A stretch of DNA of 64,000 bases from Saussurea involucrata. Lineage: Eukaryota > Streptophyta > Magnoliopsida > Asterales > Asteraceae. The DNA lies in contig CM066324.1 of NCBI GenBank assembly GCA_033807775.1, positions 133,043,501 through 133,107,500 on the forward strand. The letters run 5' to 3'. The position numbers and the translations under genes are program-made. Below are positions 41,960 to 54,138 of this stretch, in pieces (the first letter of the stretch is position 1; each line of letters begins with the position of its first letter). The notes under the pieces were generated by a model. That model did not search any database and was not told the origin of the DNA. It saw nothing but the letters and a program-made list of their open reading frames with translations.

Positions 41960-42619
41960 TGAAAGGTTTTGAGCAAACCTACAACCATATGATATAGGCA
42001 ACGGAAACATATTTAAATTTAATCATCTATGGCAATACATACGTTCTAGATAATCAACTACAAAAGAATAAACAAAGAATACTTACTTGTTTATTGTGAT
42101 TGTCGAAAACCACAATGATGAATCAACCTTTGATCTTGCTTCTTGGATGTCAATGACCAATAGTATGAATCCCTCTAGTGGCTCACACTTAAGAACACCA
42201 AACGCTAACAATCAAGAAGAGGCTTAAACCCTAAACCCTTATTAGGGTTTACGATTTGGGAGGGGGAGAGAGAGGGATCGATGGCCACAAGAAAGAGATG
42301 GAAAAACCAACTAGGGTTTGACCCCTAGCAGTTTATTTATAACCCCTCTATTTTACAACTAGCCCCATTGAACCGATAAGCTTGTTAAAACTATTTTAAC
42401 CAATTATCATTCAGTCCCTATACTTTATATAATTAATCTCATTAATTATATTGTAACTTATAATTAATTTATCATCCAATGACAAATTAATAAACTAACT
42501 GCTTTAACTCCATTTTATTCTTCTGATTGTTTATTTGGGTCTTAAGGGCAACCCAAAAGGACCCTGCTATCATTAGAAATATTACCAATAGTTAATGACT
42601 CTGGACACTATATCCAACA
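41960..42619 (-). repeat. 5' LTR of the second Copia element
   Basis: 660 bp, TG...CA ends. In element orientation it begins TGTTGGATATAGTG. Followed by TSD CCTAT. Confidence 0.93.
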
Positions 42620-42720
42620 CCTATTACCCGAACCCAATAATCGTTTAAAGTAATCAATCGTCGATTTGAGAAATAGGAATCAATCCACTACTTCATTTTT
42701 TGACCTAGGGTTTTCTTTCA

Positions 42721-43473
42721 TGGCGTACTCCAGGACTGTATCTAAAGCTCTGCTCTCGTCTTCATTCTCTATCTCCCAAGATCACCACCAAGCTCTCTGC
42801 TTCTGTATCACCCCCTTCATCATCGTTCGTCAAATCGACGTCAAATCCCCAAATTTCGTCTTCCTCTCGACGTTTTTCAAGGTTTGTTTCTTCGAAAATC
42901 GCAACCTCTTTTATTGATAAGTTGATTGATTGTCTTGTTTTAGTTTTAATTTTACAATATTATGTAACAATGAAATGAAATCGATTGGAGTAAGTAATAA
43001 TGTCAAAGGTGTACCATACTTCTTCCTATTCTAGTTGCTGAAATAAAGAGCCATTTTGTTAATAATTGTCCAAAAAAACTCCCTAAATTCTTTTTAGATT
43101 TTTGGAGTGGACAGAAATTTGATATTTAGTCAAACACTCACCACAAGTGGAATTTACTTTCTTGGGGTAGAGGAAAGGTTGTCTACATCGTACCCTCCTT
43201 AGACCCACTTCGCCTGGGGTTTAATGGGTTCATTTGGTTTGGTTTATCGAGAATTTTGCTTCCACCTTGGCTTTATAAATTCTGGTCAACTACACATATT
43301 TTGTGCTTCAATGAATACGTGTGTATATATGCATGAATACTCATGATCTCATATTTACAATAGTGCCTTGTTTTGGTGATTGTAAGATCTTAGGAAACAT
43401 GAAGAATGATCCAGCGTCGTTGATGCTTCTTACTGTGATGAAAAATTTACGTGGATTAGGTTATACGCTTCAG
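42721..43473 (+). CDS. Start of an unidentified gene or gene fragment, two exons
   Basis: Exon 1 (42721-42881) opens with MAYSRTVSKALLSSSFSISQ, a Ser/Arg-rich start resembling an organelle-targeting peptide, and ends at an AAG|GTTTGT donor. A second open stretch (43394-43473), between TTAG and a GTGATT donor, encodes MKNDPASLMLLTVMKNLRGL. That faintly resembles the N-terminal region of plant family-4/1 glycosyltransferases (At4g01210/At5g04480 type). Phase between the two exons is unproven and no further exons are found in the next kilobases. It may be a truncated gene or another captured fragment. The Copia element inserted about 100 bp upstream of the ATG. Confidence 0.4.
43160..43250 (+). 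mobile_element. 3' part of an old SINE (TS/Au-like tail)
   Basis: GGGGTAGAGGAAAGGTTGTCTACATCGTACCCTCCTTAGACCC and the following GGGTTTAATGGGT resemble the tRNA-unrelated 3' region of dicot SINEs. No A/B boxes remain. Confidence 0.45.
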
Positions 43474-46099
43474 GTGATTTTCTAAAACTCTTATTAGCTC
43501 CCTGTATATCTAACTGTTTAGGTGATGGCAGATTTATGTTTTCCTATATGTGTAGTTTTGTTATTTTGGGCCATACAAACAACATCAAGGGTTATTTTTT
43601 TTTCTCTGTGTCAAATATGTATGAAGAATTAAGTGTTATGTATGGAATATGAAGTAATCTAATGTTAGATTGATAAGATATAGAAGTGATTTCCTTGGTG
43701 TCAATATGCAATTACATTGTTCCAAATTTCTTATTGAGTTATGAATATTGCATATGCCCCAGTTAAGAAGCAAGTAAATATCAAAATTCACTCAGATTAG
43801 TCAGATACAACAGGAAGATTGATCATATTCGACAAAATATAAATGAACATGAATACATATCGGAAATATCTGACTTAAAACAATCGCAATTACCTTAATT
43901 TTGAGCTCGTGGAAGAGAACAATTCCCCGGATCCTCCAAAGAATCAAACTGTAACAAAAAAGTAATCAAATTATAAGAAAATTAAGCCCGGAGAATTGAG
44001 GAAAGAAGAAGAATTTATAAAAATGAAAATTGATTAAAAAATTTCAAAAATAAATAAAGAAAGTTACAATAAACATCTACAGAAGCACGTATAAACTTTT
44101 AAAAAAATCACCAGAATATCAAACCTCTTAAAAAATCATGTAAGTAAATATACACTTGCATACAAAACTTACCGAAAAAATGGCATCGAATCTTCGTTCC
44201 TTATCTAACTCATGGTAGCAGATTAATAGTATTGAACTTAAGAAGAGATTTTTTTATTTTATTTTTTGACTTTCTGCATCCAAAATCTAAGAGAAGCAAA
44301 AAGAAACAGTTTGAAGAATCTAAACCAAAAATCGAACCAACACTTTGGAGATGGAAACCAATACTTTTGATTTCTTTTGGGATAAGAGAAATAGAAACAG
44401 TTTGAAGAAATTGAACGAAGGAATAAAAATAACAACAACAAATTTCCATCTAATCAAGGGTTGCTTCTCTAGCCATATATACATATATACAAACCAGACC
44501 TTAACAAATATAAAGAAACCAGAAAATCGTGAATTGCATATATACACAACAGAAAAATCCCCACCCTCCCTTGTCGACGGCAAAACTATAGATAAGTAAA
44601 AAGAAAACACAATTAAGTTGTGGGTTGGTGGAAGAATTCGCTAGATACCTCTCCTTATAAGAAAAAAAAGATGCAAAAAGCTGGTGATGGATTATCCAAA
44701 GAACCTAAAATGAGAAAAGCATGAACAGAAAAGAGGGAAATACCAATAATGATCCCAAAAAAACACCAATCTTTAAAATACATACAATATCTTATCTATA
44801 AATGCAATGAATTGAAGCTTCTGCATAGATAAGAATCGATCAAAAAAGATTGAAATTTAGAGAAACAAGGCAAGAATATGCAATCCCATGAAATTTATGA
44901 ATAATGCAATGTTATCCACAGTGAAAAGCTACAAAGAATGAGAAAATTTTGAAAATAAAAGCGCTTTAACTTGTGGGTTGGTAAACCTTATAATGATGGG
45001 TTACACCAAAGAACCCTTAACTATCAAAAATTTCAAAAACAATAAAGAGGGAAAATTCAAATAATAACTCAAAAAAGTATCGTATCTTTCAAATATTCAG
45101 AATATCAAACCCCTTAAAAAATCATGTAAGTGAATATACACTTGCATACAAAACTTACCGAAAAAATGGCATCGAATCTTCGTTCCTTATCTAACTCATG
45201 AATGTAGCATATTAACAGTTTGAAGAATCTAAACCAAAAATCGAACCTATACTTTGAAGAAATCGAAATCAAAAATCGAACCAACACTTTGGAGATGGAA
45301 ACCCACACTTTCGATTTCTTTTGGGATAAGAGAAATAGAAACAGTTTGAAGTAAACATACACTAAATTGACAAAAATTACCAGGATTAAGGATGACGAAT
45401 CGTTGATGCTTCGATTTGGAAATATAATCAAACAGAAAGAAACCAGAATGCAAAACAAGGTCTGGTTTAACCCGATGCATGTATATATACGAGTATAGAA
45501 TAACTGATAGGGTAATTGATAGGGATGATCCAGAGAAGCTATATTTAGGGATAAGCTTGATTTTTTTTGATATTTTGTGAGTTTAAGTTGTTAGAGAGAT
45601 AGGAAAAGATAACTACAACAATTAATATTTTTATTATCACTATGAAAATTTATACCATAATTAATTTTAACTTTTTTTATAATACATATCATCTGATCGT
45701 AATTATTTTATTATCCAAAATGAATTTTTTAACCTGTAGATGGATTACAAATTAAAAAGAATTGTCTCTTGACCAGCCACACTTGTTAAGAAAATCCAAC
45801 ATATAAATACAATTAAAAAGTCTTTTTACACTCCATATATCTAAAAACAATGATCAAAGACCAAATAGAGACCAACGCATTAAATAATAAAAATAATGGT
45901 AGATGGTGAGTAAGGATTTTCATTTTAATTTTCATTTTGAATTTTCTTTTTTTAGGGAATGGTATGGGGTTATTTTCAGTTTTATTAAAAATAATAAAGA
46001 AAAGATGCAACAACCTGAATCAGCAATGCGTAAATAAATGAAGAAAATGACTTTAATTAATTTTTTAAATAAAAAAAGATTAAGACTTTAAGACTTTTA
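43474..46099. other. AT-rich spacer with an internal direct duplication
   Basis: No family-assignable protein. Two blocks are duplicated about 950 bp apart. CTTACCGAAAAAATGGCATCGAATCTTCG occurs at about 44170 and 45157, and ATCGAACCAACACTTTGGAGATGGAAACC at about 44333 and 45271. Open frames at 44210-44610 and 45114-45480 (-) are Phe/Leu-rich readings of this repeat. Confidence 0.5.
44100..45352. repeat. Direct duplication (about 44100-44412 and 45068-45352)
   Basis: Each half carries TCAAACC.CTTAAAAAATCATGTAAGT, the ATGGCATCGAATCTTCG block and GATAAGAGAAATAGAAACAG. The second copy has an internal repeat of the GAATCTAAACCAAAAATCGAACC piece. Confidence 0.75.
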
Positions 46100-46722
46100 G
46101 GTGCTGTTCCGTAGCGGCTTAATGGGCTGTGTGAGAGATATGGCTGATTCGCACAACCATATCTACACGTTCGGTAGCGGCTTAATGGGAAAAAAATGAG
46201 CTGACCAAATCAACAACCTGAAAAAATTTCCTGAGAGAGAGAGAGAGGGGTTCGAGCCGGCAGGGAAGGTGGATGTGAAATGAGATGATGAATGATGATG
46301 AATATATTTATTTAATGTAATTTTTTAACCCTATCAACATCTGTGTATAGAAATACCATACATATTATGTTAATAAAATATTAATACATAAAATATAAAT
46401 TTTATTTTTAAAAGAAAATAAAACGTTTAAATTATATTAACAAGTTGTTTTTATTTAACAAAGATTTAAATTGGTATTTTTTAATAATATAAGTCATTTA
46501 TTTAATATTTTTAATATAAGTCATTTATTTAATATTTTTAACAAACAGTTTATTTATATAAAAAAAATAAAGACCGGGGGCAAAATGGTCATTTATGATA
46601 TTTTGACTGTTTATTCAGCACAGCAACCGAACACCAACATATTTGTTAACACTCAGACAACCAAATCCACTCAGACAACCATATGCATTCAGGTCTTAAC
46701 ATCAAATGAACCGAACATCCCC
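46100..46722. mobile_element. MITE with TTA target duplication
   Basis: The flanks TTA (46097-46099 and 46723-46725) bracket imperfect inverted ends GGTGCTGTTCCG and CCGAACATCCCC, consistent with PIF/Harbinger. The interior is AT-rich. A decayed relative lies in the 14-3-3 3' region (4255-4510). Confidence 0.55.
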
Positions 46723-46961
46723 TTAGTCTATATGCTTTATAAGATAGTATAGAAAGTGGGTTTGTAGGTAGTTTTTGAACCATTTTGGGTTAAAATCAAG
46801 CCTTTTTTAAGAGGTTGGTTGGCTTGTCTATAATTAAACTTTGTATGAGTTTGTTTGCTTGTATAATTCAAGATTATTACTGTTCAATTACAATACTAAA
46901 TGAACAGTTTGAACGATAAAAAATAATTATTTATTATTTGTCTATTTAATAAATGGTGAAA

Positions 46962-47045
46962 GATCGTGTGAAAAGTTGAGGTTAACGTGAGAATTGTGAG
47001 AAGTAGATACAAACCGTTGATCACTTTTAATCAAATGTTTTCCCA
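46962..47045 (+). mobile_element. Half copy of a Micron-like element
   Basis: GATCGTGTGAAAAGTTGAGGTTAACGTGAGAA followed by an ACCGTTGATCACTTTTAATCAAAT block matches the start of 54487-54680. The copy breaks off where the next LTR-like sequence begins (47052). Confidence 0.55.
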
Positions 47046-47051
47046 TGAATT

Positions 47052-47960
47052 ATGTAACACCCTAAATATAGGGGTAAACAAAAACTTCCATAAAACGGAA
47101 AAACGGTATCTAAAATGCCATAAGCTTCCCAAAAAGGGGAAAATACAAATGTATGTTTAAATACAAATGTATAGAATCGGAAAGTAAATGACAACCAACT
47201 AATTTATTTTCTATGGAAGAAATAAGATTACAAAAGGGTGTCATCTCTAATCCAATCTTGTCTTCTAACAACGGCATCCCAAAAGTGTATCCTCAAGCTT
47301 ACACAATCCCATCTAAGCCTTCTTAAAGGCGGCTCCACTAGGATTTGAGATACACAATAAACAAGCAAACAAGTGTTAGGCCAAGAAGTCTAGTGCGTTG
47401 AACAAATAAGATAGCATGCGATAATTCATAACATGGTTCATAAAGATAGTCATTCACAATTGAAATCAACGGGGGAGACCCAAAACACCAAATTAAGTTA
47501 CATCGCAAGAGACGATATACCTTAGCGTCTACTCCCACGAGTAATGCCTCAAGGCTCGACACATTGGGAACTACCTCCAAGGCATTGTCCCAAAGGCGGA
47601 GATCTAGACACATACCTCCAAGGTGACGTCCAAGACTATATCCTCCTAGTGCCTACTTAATGATTCATCCAAAGTGTAAATACCAACCAACAACTACTCC
47701 AAGTAGTACATTCATATATCAAGGCATATCATATCCACATGACATGGTCCAACCATTCCATTAAGCATTTATTTCCACATGGTAATCTTACAACCAAAAA
47801 CCTAAGCTTATTAAGCACATAAACTGTAACACCCTAAAAACCAGGGGCAATTTAAACCCTAAAAATTCATCAGAGTTAATCATAATTTTATCCAAACTTT
47901 TATACATAAGCGGAGAATTAACTATGAGGGTTCATATACACATTTTTGAATTACCAAAGG
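47052..47960 (+). mobile_element. LTR-like remnants starting TGTAACACCC
   Basis: TGTAACACCCTAAATATAGG at 47054 and CTGTAACACCCTAAAAACCA at 47826 are typical LTR starts of large plant Gypsy elements and recall TGTAACGTCCCG at 35277. No matching end or target duplication was found. The frame 47338-47613 (-) has no family motif. Confidence 0.45.
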
Positions 47961-48150
47961 TTGTAGCAATAAATTGAGGTCAAGGATGGGGTGGTATTAC
48001 TTACTTGAGAAATCAGGGCGTTAGAAATTACGACTTAAAAGGAAATTGATCTGGTGCATCTTTATTTTATCTCGATACATCTCAGTTTAGCGCATATCTA
48101 TTTTTTATCCGATTGATAACCATTTTTCATACTTTTACGTTAACCTCTTA

Positions 48151-48452
48151 GGGGGTGTTTGGGAGTGTTTATATTTTTGACTTATTTGCTTATAGCTTCT
48201 CCCCACCGCAAATAAGCTATTTGAAGTGTTTGTATAGAAAAAATCAAAAGTGCTTATTTGCTTCTCCTCACCACAAATAAGTTGTTTTTGATAAGTCATT
48301 CCATACCTACTTATTTACTTCTCTTTATTTCCTTATCTATCCAAATTACTTTTTTACCCTCAATTTTTAACAAACACTTTTTAAAAACTGCTTTTCCTCC
48401 CCACATAAGCAAATAACCATAAGTTAAAAATATAATCACTCCCAAACACCCC
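48151..48452. mobile_element. Tourist/PIF-Harbinger MITE, 302 bp
   Basis: The ends GGGGGTGTTTGGGAGTG and CACTCCCAAACACCCC are inverted; TTA duplications lie at 48148-48150 and 48453-48455. Internal arms (CTTATTTGC..., CAAATAAG...) also pair. It lies about 165 bp upstream of the UBC start codon, in its presumed promoter. Confidence 0.85.
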
Positions 48453-48616
48453 TTAATAAATATGCCAAGGAGGATTGAGTTTTCCAATTTATCGTTTCTA
48501 ACCGGCTTTTGCCAGCCGGTAGTGGGCTCGCAAACGAGAGGTGAAGATCCAAAATCCTTCGTTTCTCTTTCTTCTGAAAAGGCAAAACCCCCCTTTAGCG
48601 TAACTTCTACTCTTCC

Positions 48617-51600
48617 ATGGCGAACAGCAATCTACCTCGAAGAATCATCAAGGTACTGTCAACAAACGATCTTCTTCACCTTCCTCTTATGAATCTCTTC
48701 GCAATTCCTCGATTTTATGTATCTCATTCATGTATTTTTCTCGTGATCGCCGTCGAAAATTGAAAACCCTAACTAACGTTGTGATTTTGTTGTTTCGATT
48801 CAGGAGACGCAGCGCTTACTCAGCGAACCAGGTGAACTTGAACTCCGTTTGTTTAGTTGTTATTCGATACTTTTTTTATTCGGAAGTTCATTTGTGATCT
48901 AAATGTGTGTTTGGGGGTTCTAGTGATTGGATGATGATGATTGATTAACTTATTTTAAGTTGAAGTATTGTTAATTGTAAGAGAAGAGAACAGAAAGCAG
49001 TGAACAGTGATTGTGATAACTTAAGGAGTTTGTCTGCGTTGCAGAATGATGCTATTCATGTTCTTGAACCCTAGGGATTTAGCACTTTATGATTATTACT
49101 TATTAGGGTTTTCATTTATGTACGACTCCATTGACAACTGAAAGCAAGGGATTTCAGTTTTTTTGTTTATGATTTTGCTGTGTAGCTCCGGGGATAAGTG
49201 CATCACCATCAGAAGAGAACATGCGGTATTTTAATGTCATGATCCTTGGTCCAACACAGTCTCCTTACGAAGGTAAATTAACTTATTAAACGTTTATTGA
49301 CTTTATATATTGGCTTGTAGGATTGTGTTTGTTGCTTCATTTGTTCAAAAATGTGTATAGAAGAAAGTAATCTTTGTGCAAAATTATGTTCACATGCTGT
49401 TTAGGTTGTTTCATCGTAGAGAAGTAAATGGAGAAGATAGAAGTAAACACCAAACGTTCTTCTACACTAATGAATGGGAAGTAAATGTGAACTTGTGTAG
49501 AAGTAAATGCATAAAACTAATTGCAAGGAATTAAAGTGCGGCAAAATTATGTTTAGACATGTATATATGCTTATCGAGCTACTCGTTATTTCATTTCAGA
49601 AGATATTTTGACGTTCTGATGTCAAACTTGTTTTTTTAATCATATAGCAATCTGATACTGATTTTGCTTCTAAATTCCCACCATCGGTTTCAAATTTCAT
49701 ATACAAAAATGTAGTTATATTATGATTACAAAAGATAAGATATTACAGGCAATATAATTTTGTTAAATAGCCCATTTTGTCTTTCAATGTCTTTGCATGC
49801 TTTATTTTTTTTTCTTTTTTACTTTCTCTTCAACTTTCCAAACTTAATTTCTTTCAATTATTTTTTATCTTCTCTTTTTTCATACTTCTGTAAAACTAAC
49901 TTCTATGCAAAATCCTTTTCTGAAAACCTGTTTACAACTTGTGTTTTAATATTTTAATCTCAGTCATGGTTTTCATTAGTTACTTCACACCATCCCAACG
50001 AAGAAAATACTTATTTTTTTTGCACGGTGCTCGTTCTGCTTGCTCTGTAGGAGGAGTTTTCAAGCTGGAGTTATTTTTGCCAGAAGAATATCCAATGGCT
50101 GCTCCCAAGGTACAGATATTGATACGTTAACAAGGATATCTTTTTGTGGCCCTGTTGGATCATTCCTGCTACAAAAGCGTTTTATTGAAAAGGTTTCTGT
50201 TTTAAACTATTGTTACCCCTTGATTGGTGCACATTACTCGTTTACCCCTTTGTTCGTTGTAAATGTGTGCAAAACTTTAGAGATGATACTTCTATCAAAA
50301 TTAACCAATTAGGCTTCATTAACTTGTCGATAAGCTATTCAGAGTGTGAGGGACTTCTATAGTACATATATACAGTGGTATTTTATTTGTTATCACCATA
50401 ATCTTAGGCTCAATGCAGTGAACAGAAGCTGAAGTGAGGCCTGGTAGAGTAAAGGAAAAAAAAGAAAAAGTCCCCAAGGCATTTTTAAATGAATATTAGG
50501 AGGGAAACGAGAAGAAATAGAAAGATAACCAGAAAACAAGGTGTCAAAGGGTGGGGTGAGTGGGGGCGGGGGTGCAGTGGGCAGGGCGGAAGGTAGGGGG
50601 TTGGGTGGGATTCAAAGGATTTGAATTCCTTCACTTATGCGAAGGATTGATGAATTCCTTAATTTCTGGAATTCAAAGGATTCCATCCATTTCAATATGT
50701 GAACCAAACAAAGGAATTCGAATTTGGTCAAAGGAATTGATCATTCCAATTCCCTTGAAATCCCTTGAATTCTGCGAACCAAACAGCACCTTAGTTGTTC
50801 GGTTTCTTGAGGTCTTTCAAGGTGTTATATTGCATGCCTCTAAGCTTGGCTTGGTGCAGCTTAAAGTCGAATTTTTTAATTTAATTTTTTTTGTTTTGCA
50901 AAAAGGATTTGATGTCTACGTGGTTGGCTGAATTTATATCTGATAGACTAACCTTTCTGGCAGGTTCGATTTCTTACAAAAATATACCATCCTAACATTG
51001 ATAAGGTCAGTCATATGTCCAAATCATTGTTTAAGGCTTAGGATTGTTATAAGTTTATCTTTTCTTATATTATTAGCTTTCTATGCAGCTTGGCAGAATA
51101 TGTCTCGATATACTTAAAGACAAATGGAGCCCTGCTCTTCAGATCCGCACTGTACTCCTGAGGTAATTGGGTGATATCAGAGAAATTGATTTAAAAGTAC
51201 CTTGAATTGGATTGCTTAAAAAATAAATAAATGCTTGCAACTACTTCCATGCCCTCATGGCCTCACTAGACAACGATGAAAGCTCTCCGCTAATAACTAA
51301 GGGAATAGAAATTTGATATAAAATTCTTTGATTCTATAATCTGCTATTATTCTTTGAAATGTTGTGCTCCCTAGGTCCAGAAGACAAAGAGGCCACCTTA
51401 ACGCTGTGTTCTCAAGTTTTTTTCACGAAGGAAAGGAAGGGAAAGGGAAGGAAAGTAGGAGGGAAAGAAAAAATCTTATGTTCTCGAGTATTTTTAAGGA
51501 GGGAAAGGAAAGGAAATGGAAAGAAAATATTGTTGATTTTCCTCCCAAATGTGGGAGGAAAGGGATGGAAAGGAAAGAAAGGAATTTAAAATATTTATAA

Positions 51601-54138
51601 ATTTACACATATACCCATTAATTACCTTCCACTATGAAATAAATAAGGGTATATTGGTAAAAGTCACATCTTTTCTTTTCTTTCTCTCCTACTCAAGAAC
51701 ATGAAAATTTATTTTATTTCTTTTCCTTCACTCTCTTGAACACAAATAAAAATATTTCTTTCTTTTCCTTCCTTTTCTTTTCTTTTTCTTTTTCTTTCTT
51801 TTCTTTCTTTCCTTCCTAAAATTGAGAACACAGCATAAATGTAGCAAGGTTTAAGAACAAATATCAACGATAACAAAATGACCATCCAATATCTATAGAT
51901 GGCAGTGGCAAGCATACGTTACAACTTAGAACAAGTTCATACACAAAAAAAGAATTGTAATGGTAGTAGTACAAAGCTATGTTATAAAACCTTGGTTCAC
52001 CACTAATAAAGTAATAAATGGATGATAATTTTGACATATCGAACTTGTTTATGTTATAAAATAGTACTCTTTTGCTCACAAGTCTTTTGTCGGGTCCATA
52101 GAGTAAGTAGTCAGCACATTACTAAGGGGATGTTTGGCAGTTGCTGAATGGTTTGGTGCAGGATGATTAAGTGGTTAGAATGATTAAGAGGCTCTTATAG
52201 TATAATGCAAAATGAAATATGGATGTTTGGAAATGGTTAGAATGAAATTAGGGCGGTGAATGGTTAAGGGAGGCCCAAGATACAAAATAAATACAGAGGG
52301 TTTTAGAACCATTAAGAGGCAAACTTTTTTTTGCCAAACAAGAATACAAGATTCACCTCTTAGCGATTCAGAGAATGCCTTTTAATGGAACTATCAAGAG
52401 GTAAACAATCAAACCTTAACATGAAAGAGCCTATCGATTAAGCAAGATGATCCCTCAATTAGGATTCAGGCTCAAATATCAAAGATGGTTGCTAAAGAGG
52501 AGGAGAGCACATAATTCCAAAAATTAAGATCAAACTCGTTATATTTCACTTTGTTGTCTCTATTTTTCACACAAATTTTTTTGGGTTTTAATGTGAACGT
52601 TACTTTTACATTTAGAAGAAAAAACGAAAGTATTCAAAAGAAAACGACTTTCAGCGGGTTTGTCAACATAGCTGATGAATGTGTAGAGATCGAAGAAGAT
52701 GAAGCTATACAAAATATGGTTGAGTCACAATCAACAAATGTTTAAATGGAGAAAATGAAAAAGATTCATAAGAAAGGTAGTAAAGAAATTTTGATCAGAG
52801 AAGGTAGTGAAGGTGTAAGAGTAATATGCCTTTGAATGTCATAAGAAATAAGAAAGAAAAATAGTGCACATGGTTTCAACTGATTTACTTAACGTTGTTG
52901 CCTCATGTGAAACAAGTCAACAACACAGTGTTTCTGAGGTTTTACAATGTATGTGTGAAACAACACATGGTTTCACTTGTTCTACAATGTAGTGTAGTTT
53001 CACATTTGAAATAACATGGGGTTTAACATGGTTTACCACACAACATATTCATAATGTAGTATTGTTTCTCATGTGAAACAATACGATGTTTCACATGTTA
53101 TTATTGATGATAGTGCTACAAAGGTTTATATTGATCGAAATACGGAAAGGTGCCATACATACAGATAAAACACAAGTGTAACACTTATTGTTCATTCAAA
53201 CACACACACACACACACACACACACCCATATATATATATATATAGGGTTGAGTTCCAGTGAGAAGTTGAGGTTAACGTGAGAAGCGTGAGAAGTGGTTAT
53301 CAACCGTTGGATGAGAAATGAATGCACATTAGGATGAGATGCACCGAATCAATTCCCTTCTAAGGCGCAATTGATGGGAGGGCATTTGATTAAAAGTGAT
53401 CAACGGTTCAGATCCACTTCTCAACACTTCTCACGTTAACCTCAACTTCTCACACGATCCTTCGCCTATATATGTATGTGTATATATATTTATGTTCAGA
53501 GATAATCTCAAAAGTTAAGAGTTCGGTTAGTCAGCTGTCTTGACAAACTTGCTGCTAAATCTCTCCATTCGAACACTTGGTGATTGTGATTCAACCACAT
53601 TTTGTACCGTTTCATCTTATTCAATCTCTATACTTTAATCAGTCTGTTTGTCTGTTGAATGTAGTTTTCTTTTGAACTCTTTCGCTTTTCTTCTACCTGT
53701 AAACGTAATGTTCACATTAAAATCGTGAAATTTTGTGTAAAATATAATACGTTTGATCTCATTTTTGGAATCACGTGCTCCCCTCCTTCGCTTGAACTTG
53801 GAGCAACCATTGTTGATATCAATTGTTCAATGTTGATTTCAACCTTATTCCCGCCCGACCAACAAAAATGGAACTTTGACCTTTAAATTCTTGAACTGTA
53901 TCTACTAGCATTCAAGCGCTTTTGAGTGCTCCAAACCCAGACGATCCCCTTTCCGAGAACATAGCGAAGCACTGGAAAACTAACGAAGCTGATGCGGTCG
54001 AAACAGGTATGTGCAGTAGCCATGGTTTTATTTCATTTCATCAACTTTTGCTCTCCCTTGTTTACGATTTCCGTTATGTGTTGTCTATAAAACCTTGCAG
54101 CAAAGGAATGGACCAATTTGTACGCTAGTGGCACCTAA
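48617..54138 (+). CDS. UBC13: Ubiquitin-conjugating enzyme E2, Ubc13 type (UBC35/UBC36), 8 exons
   Basis: Ubc13 pairs with an E2 variant (UEV/MMZ) to build Lys63-linked ubiquitin chains for DNA-damage tolerance, iron response and immunity. Exons: 48617-48652, 48804-48831, 49186-49272, 50051-50109, 50964-51005, 51089-51162, 53909-54006, 54101-54138. All junctions are GT-AG and in phase, giving 153 residues, the canonical length. Visible motifs: start MANSNLPRRIIKETQRLL, GPTQSPYEGGVFKLELFLP, TKIYHPNI, catalytic Cys at residue 87 in GRICLDILKDKWSPAL, and NPDDPLSENIAKHWK. It is nearly identical to Arabidopsis UBC35/36, so it is surely under purifying selection. Introns 4 and 6 are swollen by MITEs; intron 6 alone is 2.7 kb. 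Confidence 0.95.
50600..50792. mobile_element. MITE remnant in UBC intron 4
   Basis: Rich in GGAATTC/GAATTCC (about seven) and ends CGAACCAAACAGCACCTTA, a Harbinger-like terminus. The left end is not clean. Confidence 0.45.
51403..51834. mobile_element. Foldback MITE in UBC intron 6 with purine and pyrimidine arms
   Basis: GCTGTGTTCTCAA and TTGAGAACACAGC are perfect 13-bp inverted ends. The left arm is almost pure purine (GGAAAGGAAGGGAAAGGG) and the right arm almost pure pyrimidine (CTTTTCTTTTTCTTTTTCTT). The target duplication is unclear. Confidence 0.8.
52136..52417 (+). mobile_element. MITE in UBC intron 6 (sibling of 14-3-3 intron 5 copy)
   Basis: Begins GGGGATGTTTGGCAGTTGCTGAATGG and ends near ACAATCAAACCTTAA. 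It shares CCATTAAGAGGCA, TTTTTGCCAAACAAGA and TTCACCTCTTA with 3578-3966 in the opposite orientation. Confidence 0.65.
52418..53200. other. UBC intron 6, no gene
   Basis: The frame 52551-52745 has no family signature. Bases 52870-53100 contain several imperfect repeats of GTGAAACAACA..GTTTCAC. A (CA)n(TA)n microsatellite lies at 53201-53243. Confidence 0.4.
53244..53470. mobile_element. Micron-like element (GTGAGAAGTTGAGGTTAACG family) in UBC intron 6
   Basis: Flanked by TA tracts. The ends GTGAGAAGTTGAGGTTAACG and CGTTAACCTCAACTTCTCAC are inverted. Internal CAACCGTTGGAT and ATCAACGGTTCAG also pair. It is a reverse-orientation sibling of 54487-54680. Confidence 0.7.

Larger units (their letters stand above)
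32914..42619 (-). mobile_element. Second Copia LTR retrotransposon, 9,706 bp, disrupted
   Basis: LTRs at 32914-33576 and 41960-42619; TSD CCTAT (32909-32913 and 42620-42624) exact. tRNA-Met primer site and polypurine tract present. Gag-protease, integrase, RT and RNase H follow in Copia order on the minus strand, without a 3' extra ORF. It is dead: frame change between gag and pol, TAA near 37829, and a solo LTR of another family inserted in RT. By eye the LTRs differ at about a dozen positions, more than the Sirevirus LTRs do, so it is probably older. The exact Copia lineage is not decided. Confidence 0.93.

Noticed and set aside
47338..47613. 91-residue minus-strand ORF
   Set aside because: Lies between LTR-like TGTAACACCC remnants, with no family motif.
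48462..48692. ORF overlapping UBC13 exon 1 in another frame
   Set aside because: The MANSNLPRRIIK frame splices into a complete E2; this one leads nowhere.
51359..51600. Lys/Gly/Arg-rich ORFs in UBC intron 6
   Set aside because: Translation of the purine arm of a MITE inside an intron.
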